Assembly (NCBI GenBank): GCA_016792625.1
Contig: JAEUKK010000026.1
Location: 1 to 40,513 of the forward strand
Length of the DNA: 40,513 bases
Direction of reading: 5' to 3'
From: Deltaproteobacteria bacterium
GTDB taxonomy: Bacteria; Myxococcota_A; UBA796; UBA2385
In this document: one piece after another, positions 26,609-34,757 of the stretch
How positions within the stretch are numbered: the stretch's first letter is position 1
How the letters are laid out: every line of letters starts with the position of its first letter
The notes under the pieces: generated by a model
The model's database searches: none
Told to the model about the DNA's origin: nothing
What the model saw: only the letters and a program-made list of their open reading frames with translations
Position numbers and translations under genes: made by a program

Positions 26609-29600
26609 TCAGCGGCGGTTGCGGACGATGCGGCGCACGGGCCCGCCCGGCGCGTGGGCGGGTGGCGTGGGCGCGGCGGGGAGCGGGCGCAGCCGCGTCT
26701 CGATCCCGGCGTCGTGGTCGATGATCCGGTCGGGTGCGGGGCCATCGGGCTCCCGCTCCAGCTCGCGGAGCACCCAGTGGATGAAGCGGAAGGGGTAGCC
26801 CGCCTCCTCCCGGTTGAACTGTACGTCGAGGCGGCGCCCCGGCGCCGGCTGCGGGCCCCGGGCGACGGGCTCGACCAGCCGAAAGCGCTGCGGGTCCCTG
26901 GTGCACAGGGCGCTGATCCGCTCAGGGGGGATGGTGGTCGCGGCGTGCAGGTCGACCTGCAGGCGCACCTTGAGCCAGGTGAGGCGCTCCACGCCGAGCG
27001 CGCGGCAGCGCAGCTTGGCTTCGGTGAGCCAGCCCAGGTTGAGCACCTCTTCCGGGGGCGGTCCGTACTGACCTTCCCAGTCGGCGAGCAGCTCGCGCAG
27101 CTCGGGCACACCGCGCGCGGCGCTCAGGCGCCGGTACTCGAGCAGGCGCTGGTCGAGGTCCTCGATCCACGCCTCGGGGAGCAGGCAGCGCAGCGGCACC
27201 TCCACCTCGGGGTCGAGGCGCTCCCGGGCGAGGTCGCCGCGTGCGTGGGCCTTCGCGGCGTCGAGCATCTCGACGTAGGTGTCGAGGCCGAGCTCGTGAA
27301 TGGCCCCGTGCTGCGACTCTCCGAGCAGATCGCCCGAGCCCCGCAGCTCCAAGTCGGCCTCGGCGACCACCATGCCCGCGCCCAGCTCTTGGTGCTCTTG
27401 CAGCACGCGCAGGCGCTCCATGGCGTGCTTCTGCACCGCCGCGTCGTCTTCGGGCACGATGAGCGAGCAGTAGCCGCGCACCGCCGAGCGGCCGACCCGG
27501 CCGCGCAGCTGGTAGAGCTGGGCGAGCCCGAGCTGGTCGGCGCGGTTCACGAGGATGGTGTTGACGTTGGGCATGTCGACGCCCGACTCGACGATGGTCG
27601 AGCAGATCAACACGTTCGCCTCGCCTTGGACGAAGGCGACCAGGGTGCGCTCGAGCAGCTCGGGCTCCATCTGGCCGTGCGCCACGAGGAAGCGCGCCTC
27701 GGGGATGAGCTCGGCGAGTCGGCGGTGGATGAGCTCGATGGTCTCCACCCGGTTGTGCACGAAGAAGACCTGCCCGCCCCGCCGCAGCTCATGGAGCACC
27801 TCGACGCGGATCGCGTGGTCGTTCCACTTGAGCACCCGGGTCTGCACCGGCCGGCGCCCCTCGGGCGGGGTGCGGATCACCGAGACGTCCCGCAGGCCCG
27901 AGATGGCCATGTGCAGCGTCCGGGGGATCGGCGTGGCGCTCATCGCGAGGTACTCGCAGGGCCGGCCGTCCCGGGCGAGGGCCAGCTTCTTGAGGCGCTC
28001 CTTCTGCTTGACCCCAAAGCGGTGCTCCTCGTCGACGATGACGAGCCCGAGGTCCTTCCAGCGCAGGTCGCGCCCGAGCAGGCCGTGCGTGCCGATGATC
28101 AGCTGGGTCTCGCCGCGGGCGACCCGCCCCGCGGTCTCTTTGAGCTGGGCGCTGCTGCGAAAGCTGCTGTGAAGCTCGACCTGCACGTTGAAATCGGCCA
28201 TTCTTTGCACGGCCGTGCGGTGGTGCTGGTGGGCCAGCACGGTGGTGGGGCAGAGCAGGGCGACCTGCCGGCATTCAAGGGCCACCCGCATCGCCGCGCG
28301 CAGCGCCACCTCGGTCTTGCCGAAGCCCACGTCGCCGATGATCAGGCGATCCATCGGCTTCTCGTTCGCCAAGTCAGCGAGCACATCGTTGATCGCCGCC
28401 TCTTGGTCAGGGGTCTCGGTCCAGCCAAAAGCCTGCTCAAAGCGCAGGTAGGCCTCGGGCAGCCCCGCGTAGACCTCGCCGCGCAGCACCTCGCGCTGCG
28501 CGTGCACCCGCAAGATCTCGTTCGCCAAGCCAGCGATGCGATCACGGGCCTTGGACTTGCGCTTCTCCCAGGTCTGGCCACCGAGCTTGTCGAGGGCGGG
28601 CGGGCCGCCGCCCAGCCCCCGCCAGGGGTGAAGCTGGTCGAGGCGGGTGACCGGCAGGTACATCCGGTCGCCGTCCCGGTAGACCAGCTCGACCATGTCC
28701 TGCTCGATGAGCTCGCCGCCGATGGGCAGGCTCAGCCGCCGCAGGCCGCCGAAGGTGCCCACGCCGTGCCGGCTGTGGACCACGAAGTCGCCGACCTTGA
28801 GCTGGGCGAGGCCCGAGCTGCCCAGACCGGCGCCCCGCGCCCGGCGCAGGGGCGCGACCACCCGGGCCTTCGCGCCGAAGAGCTCGTCAGCCGCGATGAT
28901 CGCGAGCTGCGAGGCGGGGCTGTGAAAGCCGCGGTCCAGCGCGCCGATCCAGCTGACCACCCGGCCGCCCGGCCCAAAGTCGCCGAGCGCCCGGGGCAGC
29001 AGCTTGAGGCCGTGGGGCTCGACGATCGCGGTGACCCGCTCGAGCCGGCTCTGGGCGTCAGCCACCAGCGCCACCTGCCAGCCCTCGTCGAGCCAGCTGG
29101 TGATGGTGTGGATCACGGGCGCGATCTCGCCGCGAACAACGCGCAGATCGTTATTCTCGCGGGCATCGAAGAGCACGCCGCCGCCTTCACCCTCGGCCAC
29201 CAAGCCGCCCAGCCGCGCGGCGCCGCGCAGGGCCGCGGTCACCCGGTCCGGGTCAAGGAAACGCTCCTGCGGGTCGACCGCCGGGCGCTCCAGGGGGTCG
29301 AGCAAGCGCCAGCGCTCTTCGGCGACGCGGTGGGCCCGCTCGAGCTCGGCGGCCAGCTCGGCGGGCTCGGCGACCAACACCTCGACGTGCTTCTCGGCGG
29401 CGATCTCGAGCAGGCCGCAGAGGGGGTGCAGGGCGCAGAGGTAGTCCTCGGCGGCGGGGAACCACAGGCCTTGCTGCAGGTCGGTCATCACCCGGCGCCG
29501 CAGCAGGTGGCTCGCGCCCCCCGCCTCGACGCGGGCGAGGGTGCTGGTCGCGGCGCGCTGTACGGCCGCAGGCGTGGCGACCGCCTCGCGCGCGGGCAGG

Positions 29601-30253
29601 ACGACCGCGGCGCTCAGCGGGCCGCGGCTGCGTCGGGTCTGCGGGTCCAGCTGGTGGATGCTCTCGATCTCGTCGTCAAACAGCTCGACCCGCAGCAGGT
29701 GGTCGGCGCCGGTCGGCCAGAGATCGACCACCGAGCCCTGCCGCGCCACGCAGCCGGGCTCATCCACGCGCTGCACGGCGAGGTAGCCCCGCGCGACCAG
29801 CGCCTCGACCAAGGCCTCGCGGCCGATCTGCGCGCCACGTTTCAGCTCGACGCAGAGCCCCTCGAGCACCTCGGGCCGCAAGCAGCGCTGCAGCAGGGCC
29901 CGCGCCGGCACGACCACCACGCCGGGGCCGCCCGTCGCGAGCAGGCGCTGGGCGACCAAGCGCTCTCGCGGCAGCTCAGGGTTGGGGCTCACGCCCTCCC
30001 AGGGCCGGCAGTCATCGGTCGGGAAGCGCAGCACCGGCACCCGCGCCGGCCCCAGGTGCACGCGCAGCTCGAGCACCAGGCGGTCGGCCTCGTCGCGGCT
30101 GCCCGCGCAGACGAGCACCCCGCGGCCGGCCCGCGCGCGGTCCTCGGCCACCTGGGCGAGCGCCCAAGACAGGGCCCCGCCCGGCAAGCCCGAGAGGCTG
30201 ACGCCGGGCCGCACCAGCCCAGCGACCGCCTGGAGCGGCGCCTCGCGGGTCAA
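26609..30253 (-). CDS. mfd: Transcription-repair coupling factor Mfd
   Basis: The protein has 1214 residues, the normal size. The N-terminal UvrB-like part has PTDDCRPWEGVSPNPELPRE. An RNA-polymerase interaction domain, KVGDFVVHSRHGVGTFGGL, begins near residue 480. The translocase follows with Walker A GDVGFGKTEVALRAA, DEEHRFGVKQKERLK and SATPIPRTLHM, then a C-terminal domain. Mfd removes stalled RNA polymerase and recruits UvrA. The TTG start at 30253 overlaps the stop of the membrane-protein gene (TTGA), implying coupling. The long open frames on the opposite strand here are compositional shadows. Confidence 0.95.
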   Translation of the reverse strand: MTREAPLQAVAGLVRPGVSLSGLPGGALSWALAQVAEDRARAGRGVLVCAGSRDEADRLVLELRVHLGPARVPVLRFPTDDCRPWEGVSPNPELPRERLVAQRLLATGGPGVVVVPARALLQRCLRPEVLEGLCVELKRGAQIGREALVEALVARGYLAVQRVDEPGCVARQGSVVDLWPTGADHLLRVELFDDEIESIHQLDPQTRRSRGPLSAAVVLPAREAVATPAAVQRAATSTLARVEAGGASHLLRRRVMTDLQQGLWFPAAEDYLCALHPLCGLLEIAAEKHVEVLVAEPAELAAELERAHRVAEERWRLLDPLERPAVDPQERFLDPDRVTAALRGAARLGGLVAEGEGGGVLFDARENNDLRVVRGEIAPVIHTITSWLDEGWQVALVADAQSRLERVTAIVEPHGLKLLPRALGDFGPGGRVVSWIGALDRGFHSPASQLAIIAADELFGAKARVVAPLRRARGAGLGSSGLAQLKVGDFVVHSRHGVGTFGGLRRLSLPIGGELIEQDMVELVYRDGDRMYLPVTRLDQLHPWRGLGGGPPALDKLGGQTWEKRKSKARDRIAGLANEILRVHAQREVLRGEVYAGLPEAYLRFEQAFGWTETPDQEAAINDVLADLANEKPMDRLIIGDVGFGKTEVALRAAMRVALECRQVALLCPTTVLAHQHHRTAVQRMADFNVQVELHSSFRSSAQLKETAGRVARGETQLIIGTHGLLGRDLRWKDLGLVIVDEEHRFGVKQKERLKKLALARDGRPCEYLAMSATPIPRTLHMAISGLRDVSVIRTPPEGRRPVQTRVLKWNDHAIRVEVLHELRRGGQVFFVHNRVETIELIHRRLAELIPEARFLVAHGQMEPELLERTLVAFVQGEANVLICSTIVESGVDMPNVNTILVNRADQLGLAQLYQLRGRVGRSAVRGYCSLIVPEDDAAVQKHAMERLRVLQEHQELGAGMVVAEADLELRGSGDLLGESQHGAIHELGLDTYVEMLDAAKAHARGDLARERLDPEVEVPLRCLLPEAWIEDLDQRLLEYRRLSAARGVPELRELLADWEGQYGPPPEEVLNLGWLTEAKLRCRALGVERLTWLKVRLQVDLHAATTIPPERISALCTRDPQRFRLVEPVARGPQPAPGRRLDVQFNREEAGYPFRFIHWVLRELEREPDGPAPDRIIDHDAGIETRLRPLPAAPTPPAHAPGGPVRRIVRNRR

Positions 30254-31008
30254 GCCGCGGGGCCCGCAGGCTCCGCGCCGCCGCTGCGCTGCTGGGCCGC
30301 CTTTTGCAGCGCGGCGACCCCCCCGATCCGGTCAAAGTACAGGAAGACCTGGGCCAACAGCAGCAGGTACGTCCAGAGCACCCAGGGCACCATCCAGGCC
30401 ACGAAGACCGGCAAGCTCTGGGACTGGACGAAGTCGAAGTCGAAAAAGAAGGTCTTGACCGTGCCGCCGAGCATGAAGGGCAGCACCAGCCAGACCAGCG
30501 TCGCGCGCCGCCCCTGGGTCAGGCGCGCGCTGCGGCTGAGGGGCGCGGGGTCGCTCTCCAGCGCGACGACGGCGTCAGCGAAGGCGTACATGCTCCACGC
30601 CAACAGCCCCGGCAAAAAGAGCTGGCTGCCGAGCTGGATGAGCAGCTGGGCCTTGAGGTGGGGCAGGAACATCCGGCCGTAGCGCTTGGCGGCGTAGGAC
30701 AGCCCGGCCATCGGCGGGTGGCGGGTGCCCCCGGCCGCCCGCAGGGCCACAAAGACCGCGGTGCCCGCCACAAAGGGGCCGACGAGCAGCTCAATGGCGA
30801 GCCCCAGCCCCACCCACCCGAGGATGAGCGGGACCAGCGCGCTCTGGCCGGTCAGCCCCTGACCGGCGACCCAGGCATAGATGGCCCTCTCGCTGCCCCC
30901 CAGCAGGCCGGCGAGGCCGAGGACGACGAGGGCCACGAGCGGCGCCGAGCCGAACGCTGCCTTGATGGCCTGTAGGAAGCTGTTGATCGCACGCGAAACT
31001 GCCGACAC
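30250..31008 (-). CDS. Predicted inner-membrane protein
   Basis: This protein of about 252 residues has five or six hydrophobic segments: PLVALVVLGLAGLLGG, LVPLILGWVGLGLAIELLVG, LFLPGLLAWSMYAF, LVWLVLPFMLGG, and VFVAWMVPWVLWTYLLLLA. Its cytosolic segments contain RYGRMFLPHLKAQ, and the short C-terminus is Gln/Gly-rich. I chose GTG 31008, where codon use turns gene-like; an ATG at 31101 would add 31 residues of unconvincing sequence. The stop overlaps the mfd start. The family is not recognised, and the coupling to mfd gives no functional clue. Confidence 0.72.
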   Translation of the reverse strand: MSAVSRAINSFLQAIKAAFGSAPLVALVVLGLAGLLGGSERAIYAWVAGQGLTGQSALVPLILGWVGLGLAIELLVGPFVAGTAVFVALRAAGGTRHPPMAGLSYAAKRYGRMFLPHLKAQLLIQLGSQLFLPGLLAWSMYAFADAVVALESDPAPLSRSARLTQGRRATLVWLVLPFMLGGTVKTFFFDFDFVQSQSLPVFVAWMVPWVLWTYLLLLAQVFLYFDRIGGVAALQKAAQQRSGGAEPAGPAA

Positions 31009-31156
31009 AAGGGCACCGTGGGGGCTGGGGGGCAGGGCGCGCAGCGCTGGCGCCCAGGCCCCGCCGCTCCGCGGGCCGGCGCCTAACGCGCCGCTGCGCA
31101 TGGCCGCCCCGGCGACCGGTTAGGACCGCGGCCCCCTCGTCCTCCGGAGGTCCACC

Positions 31157-32287
31157 GTGCAGGAGCCCGACCCGGCCCGCCCCGCGCCGGCCACCGCCGC
31201 GCTCAGCGCCTCGCTGCTCGAGCGCCTCGGCGGGCAGCCGATGGGCCTCGGCGACCTCGACGCCATCCGGCTGCTGCTCCGCGGGAACAGCGTCATCGAC
31301 TGGCATCGCGTGCACTTCCTCTCGCGCGCCGAGGTGGACCGCTTCCTCCGCCTGCACCTGCTCGACCTGCGCAACCCCGAAGACCGCGCCCGCCTCCAGC
31401 ACGTGCACCGCGAGGCGGTCAACTACCTCATCCAGCACCTTGGCCTGCAGTTTCCGCCCGAGCTCATCGACCCTGACGACGTGCGCGATATTTTCGTGCT
31501 GGCCAGCCAGACGGGCGGCTTTCGGCGCAAGCAGATCCACGCCTGCGTCATCCTCAAGCTGATGCACGTGATCAGCCACATGGACGCGGCCGAGCTGCGT
31601 TTCCAGACCTCGCTGTCCGAGAGCGCCATCCTCGAGCTCGCCGAGCAGCGCATCGTGCGCGCCGCGGCGCGGATGCGCGAGGCCGGCTTCCCGATCGCCG
31701 CCTTTTATGGCAGCCGCAAGACCCGCAACTCGATCATCACCAAGCTGCTCGCCAAAAAAGAGAACACGGCGGTCACCATTTTCGACAAGCTCCGCTTCCG
31801 CATCGTGACCGAGGAGCGGGCCGAGGTGGTGCCCGCGCTGGGCTGGCTCATCCGCGAGCTCGTGCCCTTCAACTTCGTCATCCCGGGCCAGAGCCACAAC
31901 AGCCTCGTGCCGCTCGAGGCCCTGCTCTCGGCCACCGATCCCCCGGCCCGGGCCTCTGACCTGCACAGCGTCGACGCCGAGCGTGAGGCGGGCCTCGACA
32001 GCAACCCCTTCTCCGGCGACAGCTTCCGTATCATCAACTTTATCATTGACCTGCCGGTCCGCGTGCCCGATGCCGTGCACCCCGCCGGTGCCGCCGGGCA
32101 GCTGCTCGGGCGCACCGTGCTCGCGTTGGTCGAGTTCCAGGTCCTCGACCGCGAGACGGCCCGCTGCAACGAAGAGGGCCAGAACGCCCACCACTTCTAC
32201 AAAGACCGCCAGCGCGCCATTGTCGAGACCCGGCTGCGCAAGGGCGGCCGCCACAAGCCCGGCCGGGTCACCCCCGCCGTCGGCTGA
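31157..32287 (+). CDS. TIGR04552-like protein with RelA/SpoT-reminiscent core
   Basis: This is a 376-residue soluble protein. The start GTG 31157 is supported by ccggagg seven bases upstream. The segment FYGSRKTRNSIITKLLAKK (183-201) and TIFDKLRFRIVTEE (207-220) recalls the RelA/SpoT nucleotidyltransferase core (R.K...S...K then D..G.RI), with Leu-Arg-Phe in place of the usual Gly. Overall it resembles what I recall of TIGR04552, a family found mainly in Myxococcota whose activity is unknown to me. The C-terminus has NAHHFYKDRQRAIVETRL. It is divergent from the mfd set. Whether it makes (p)ppGpp-like nucleotides is speculation. Confidence 0.7.
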   Translation: MQEPDPARPAPATAALSASLLERLGGQPMGLGDLDAIRLLLRGNSVIDWHRVHFLSRAEVDRFLRLHLLDLRNPEDRARLQHVHREAVNYLIQHLGLQFPPELIDPDDVRDIFVLASQTGGFRRKQIHACVILKLMHVISHMDAAELRFQTSLSESAILELAEQRIVRAAARMREAGFPIAAFYGSRKTRNSIITKLLAKKENTAVTIFDKLRFRIVTEERAEVVPALGWLIRELVPFNFVIPGQSHNSLVPLEALLSATDPPARASDLHSVDAEREAGLDSNPFSGDSFRIINFIIDLPVRVPDAVHPAGAAGQLLGRTVLALVEFQVLDRETARCNEEGQNAHHFYKDRQRAIVETRLRKGGRHKPGRVTPAVG

Positions 32288-32354
32288 GGCGCCCCCGTGT
32301 CGCAGGCCCTGGCCGCGCCGAGCTGATGGGGCGCAGCTCCGGCGCGGCGCCCGC

Positions 32355-32382
32355 TTGCGCTCCATATGAAAGCGATTATCAT
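32355..32382 (+). promoter_or_regulatory. Promoter of bfd-bfr overlapped by Fur box
   Basis: TTGCGC (32355-32360), 16 bases, then TATCAT (32377-32382). The -10 element lies inside the Fur box, so bound Fur would block polymerase. Confidence 0.4.
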
Positions 32383-32386
32383 TTCC
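32368..32386. promoter_or_regulatory. Fur box upstream of bfd-bfr
   Basis: gaaagcgattatcatttcc matches the 19-bp Fur consensus at 14 positions, including the core gattatcatt. It stands out in a very GC-rich background. Position 36 bases before the bfd start fits iron-dependent control. Confidence 0.75.
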
Positions 32387-32421
32387 ATGTTCAACGGCGG
32401 ACGCTCCGCACGGGGGGCCTG

Positions 32422-32646
32422 ATGATCGTCTGCGTGTGTGAGGGCCTCTCCGAGCGTCAGCTCCGGGCTCGGATCGACGCCGGCTGCGCCACGGTCGGCG
32501 AGCTCGGCCGCGCCTGCGGGGCCGGGCGCTCCTGCGGCGCCTGCGCGGTCGACCTCCACAAGCTGCTGCAGCGCCACCGCGCCGACCGCGGCCAGGCCAA
32601 CCCCCGGCCCGCTGCGGCCAGCGCCAGCGCAGAGCGCGCCGCCTGA
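32422..32646 (+). CDS. bfd: Bacterioferritin-associated ferredoxin
   Basis: This is a 74-residue protein starting [18 protein letters not shown] with CVC, followed by [18 protein letters not shown] and GAC. The four Cys in the CxC...CxxC pattern bind the [2Fe-2S] cluster of the BFD family. Bfd docks on bacterioferritin and feeds electrons to its heme so that stored iron is released. Its short C-terminal tail is Ala/Arg-rich. ATG 32422 has a ggggg run upstream and follows the Fur box; bfr follows after 62 bases, so both are probably iron-regulated together. Confidence 0.92.
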   Translation: MIVCVCEGLSERQLRARIDAGCATVGELGRACGAGRSCGACAVDLHKLLQRHRADRGQANPRPAAASASAERAA

Positions 32647-32708
32647 GCACCGCCTCGCCGGTCGGGCTACGCCGCCAAGGCGCGGGCCCCAGGCCCCGAG
32701 GAGGACCC

Positions 32709-33290
32709 ATGGGCGGCACCAGCCCCTTCAGCGAGAGCGGCGTCGGCGAGAGCGGCGTCGATGACAGCGTGGCCAGCGAGGGCGCGCCTTTTGACCCCGC
32801 GGCCCAGGGCTCGGGCAAGGGCGCCCGTCGCGAGGTGATCAGCGCGCTCAACGAGATCTTGACCGCCGAGCTCACGGCCATCAACCAGTACTTTGTGCAC
32901 GCGAAGATGTGCAAGAACTGGGGCTACGACAAGCTCTACAAGAAGATCTGGCACGAGAGCGTCGACGAGATGAAGCACGCCGACGAGCTCATCGAGCGCA
33001 TCCTCTACCTCGACGGCGTGCCCAACGTGCAGCGCTACTGGAAGGTCAACATCGGCGAGACGGTGCCCGAGCAGCTGCGCTGCGACAAGGCCCTCGAAGA
33101 CGCGGCCATCCCCCGGCTCAACCGGGCCATCGAGCTGGCCCGCGGCCTCGGCGACAACGGCACCAAGGTGCTGCTCGAGAAGATCTTGGTCAGCGAAGAG
33201 GAGCACCTCGACTGGCTCGAGACCCAGCTCCACCTCATCGAGCAGCTCGGCGAGGCACATTACCTCGCCCAGCAGGTGCACGGCGCCTGA
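32709..33290 (+). CDS. bfr: Bacterioferritin
   Basis: This is a 193-residue protein. From about residue 40 it follows the Bfr pattern: [37 protein letters not shown] with the heme-ligand Met and ferroxidase Glu/His, and [20 protein letters not shown] with the second pair. All ferroxidase ligands appear present. It assembles 24-mer shells that store iron in the cytosol. An unusual N-terminal extension of about 38 residues ([13 protein letters not shown]..., Ser/Gly/Asp-rich) precedes the usual start; gaggagg before ATG 32709 supports it, although starting the domain at a later codon is not possible without an in-frame ATG. Confidence 0.93.
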   Translation: MGGTSPFSESGVGESGVDDSVASEGAPFDPAAQGSGKGARREVISALNEILTAELTAINQYFVHAKMCKNWGYDKLYKKIWHESVDEMKHADELIERILYLDGVPNVQRYWKVNIGETVPEQLRCDKALEDAAIPRLNRAIELARGLGDNGTKVLLEKILVSEEEHLDWLETQLHLIEQLGEAHYLAQQVHGA

Positions 33291-33356
33291 GCGTCGGCGC
33301 GCGGCGAGCTACGAGAGAGGCTTGCCCCGCGTCATTTTCGCAGCGCGACCGCCAGA

Positions 33357-34706
33357 TCAGGGCAGCGAGAGCACCACGCTGCCCTGGTCGGGGTCGACCG
33401 GGGCGGGCCCTGGGTCCTCGCCGCCGTCGACTTCGCCGCCCCCGCCGTCATCTTGGGTGAGCACCACCGCGAGCGTCGCCGCGCCGCCGGCCGCCACCGC
33501 CGCCACGCCCGCCCAGAGGTACCAGGGGGTCTTGCGGGTCACGGTCACCGTCTCGCCGCTTGGGGCCGGGTCGAGCAGGGTGCCCGCCAGCCAGAGGTTC
33601 GCCGAGATGTCGAGCCCCAGGGCATTTCGGGTGACCCGGTCGGCCCGCAGCGCGCCCTCTTCGTCGACGAAGGCGGCCACGCTGGGCACGAGGTCGACCA
33701 GCGAGCCGAGCGCGTCTTCGCCCGCGGCGGCCTCGACCACCTTGCTGAAGTTGCCGGTGCGCGGCTCATAGAGCTGCAGGCCGACCTTTCCGGTGGCGCT
33801 CTCTCCGGCGAGCAGCACGAGGTTCGCGCCCGCGTGCTGGCCCAGCGCCGCGTAGAGCTGGGCGCTCTGCTGGCGGCGGCCTGCCTCATCCTCGGCGGGG
33901 GTCGCGATGCGCAGGCGGGCCAAGGCGGGCTCCCACGCGGTCTGGCCGCCGGCCTGCACGTCGACCAAGGCGCCGTCACGTTGCCCGTCAGGCGCGATCA
34001 CCAGCACGTAGTGGCCGCCGGGCAGCAGCCCGTCCACCTCGGCGCTGGCCTCTCGCCCGTCGACGAAGGCCTGGGCGCCCTCGGGCAGGCTCAGCCGCAG
34101 GCTGCCCCGCGCGCCGCCCATCGCCGCGGTGCGGGCCGCGCCAAAGGCGGCGACGACCTTGGGCGGGTAATTCACGCTGTCGAGCTGCCGCGCCGGATCG
34201 AGGCGCACCAGGCCCGACCACGCGGCCCGCGCCTCGGCCTCTTCGCCCAGCGAGTACTGGGTCAGGCCGAGCAGCAGCAGAGAGTCGAGCAGGTCTTTGT
34301 TGTCGCGGGTGCGCAGGGTCGCGTTCGAGAGGTCGGCCACCGCCTCTTGCAGCGGGGCGACCGCGGCCTCGAACTCGGCGCGCTCGTAGAGCACCCGCCC
34401 CTCGGCGAGGCGCGCCCGGCCCGGGCCGAGGAAGGCGCCCTCGAGCACGAGGTCTTCGCGGCCGGCCAAGGCGCGCTGGGTCAGCTCACCCTCGAGGCCG
34501 TCGAGGCGGCCGGTCTCGTCGAGGGCCGCGGCGAGGCGCTCGACGGTCGCCGCGGCGCCCTCCGCCTCGACCGCGGGCAAGTGCGCGCCGACCACCGCCA
34601 CCGTCGTGCGGCGCGCGGCCTCGACCCGCGGGGCGGCGAGCAGCACGGCCAGCCCGCCGAGCAGCGCGGGGGAGGAGGGCAGGCGGAGGGTGGTCGGGCG
34701 GTGCAT
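33357..34706 (-). CDS. PEGA-domain envelope protein with C-terminal membrane helix
   Basis: This is a 449-residue protein starting at ATG 34706 (ggag upstream) with signal peptide 1-30 (ending VEA). A helical N-terminal part resembling TPR sequence (AEGRVLYERAEFEAAVAPLQEA) precedes a PEGA domain (GSLRLSLPEGAQAFVDGREA and onward). Near the C-terminus is a membrane helix (WYLWAGVAAVAAGGAATLAVV) followed by an Asp/Gly/Pro tail. Such proteins are common in Myxococcota envelopes and are of unknown exact function. It is divergent from the TPR gene, with only about 50 bases between the starts. Confidence 0.8.
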   Translation of the reverse strand: MHRPTTLRLPSSPALLGGLAVLLAAPRVEAARRTTVAVVGAHLPAVEAEGAAATVERLAAALDETGRLDGLEGELTQRALAGREDLVLEGAFLGPGRARLAEGRVLYERAEFEAAVAPLQEAVADLSNATLRTRDNKDLLDSLLLLGLTQYSLGEEAEARAAWSGLVRLDPARQLDSVNYPPKVVAAFGAARTAAMGGARGSLRLSLPEGAQAFVDGREASAEVDGLLPGGHYVLVIAPDGQRDGALVDVQAGGQTAWEPALARLRIATPAEDEAGRRQQSAQLYAALGQHAGANLVLLAGESATGKVGLQLYEPRTGNFSKVVEAAAGEDALGSLVDLVPSVAAFVDEEGALRADRVTRNALGLDISANLWLAGTLLDPAPSGETVTVTRKTPWYLWAGVAAVAAGGAATLAVVLTQDDGGGGEVDGGEDPGPAPVDPDQGSVVLSLP

Positions 34707-34757
34707 CGGGGGCTCCAGGCGGGGGCGCCCCGATGCTACAGGAGGGCGGGGCCGCCC

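Noticed and set aside
24326..30682. Very long plus-strand open frame antisense to mfd and the GMC genes
   Set aside because: It is the complementary phase of GC-rich genes with known motifs on the other strand; its product is His/Glu/Val/Leu-rich without domains.
33453..34757. Upstream extension of the TPR protein
   Set aside because: It is antisense to the PEGA gene and precedes a clear signal peptide, so it is a compositional shadow.
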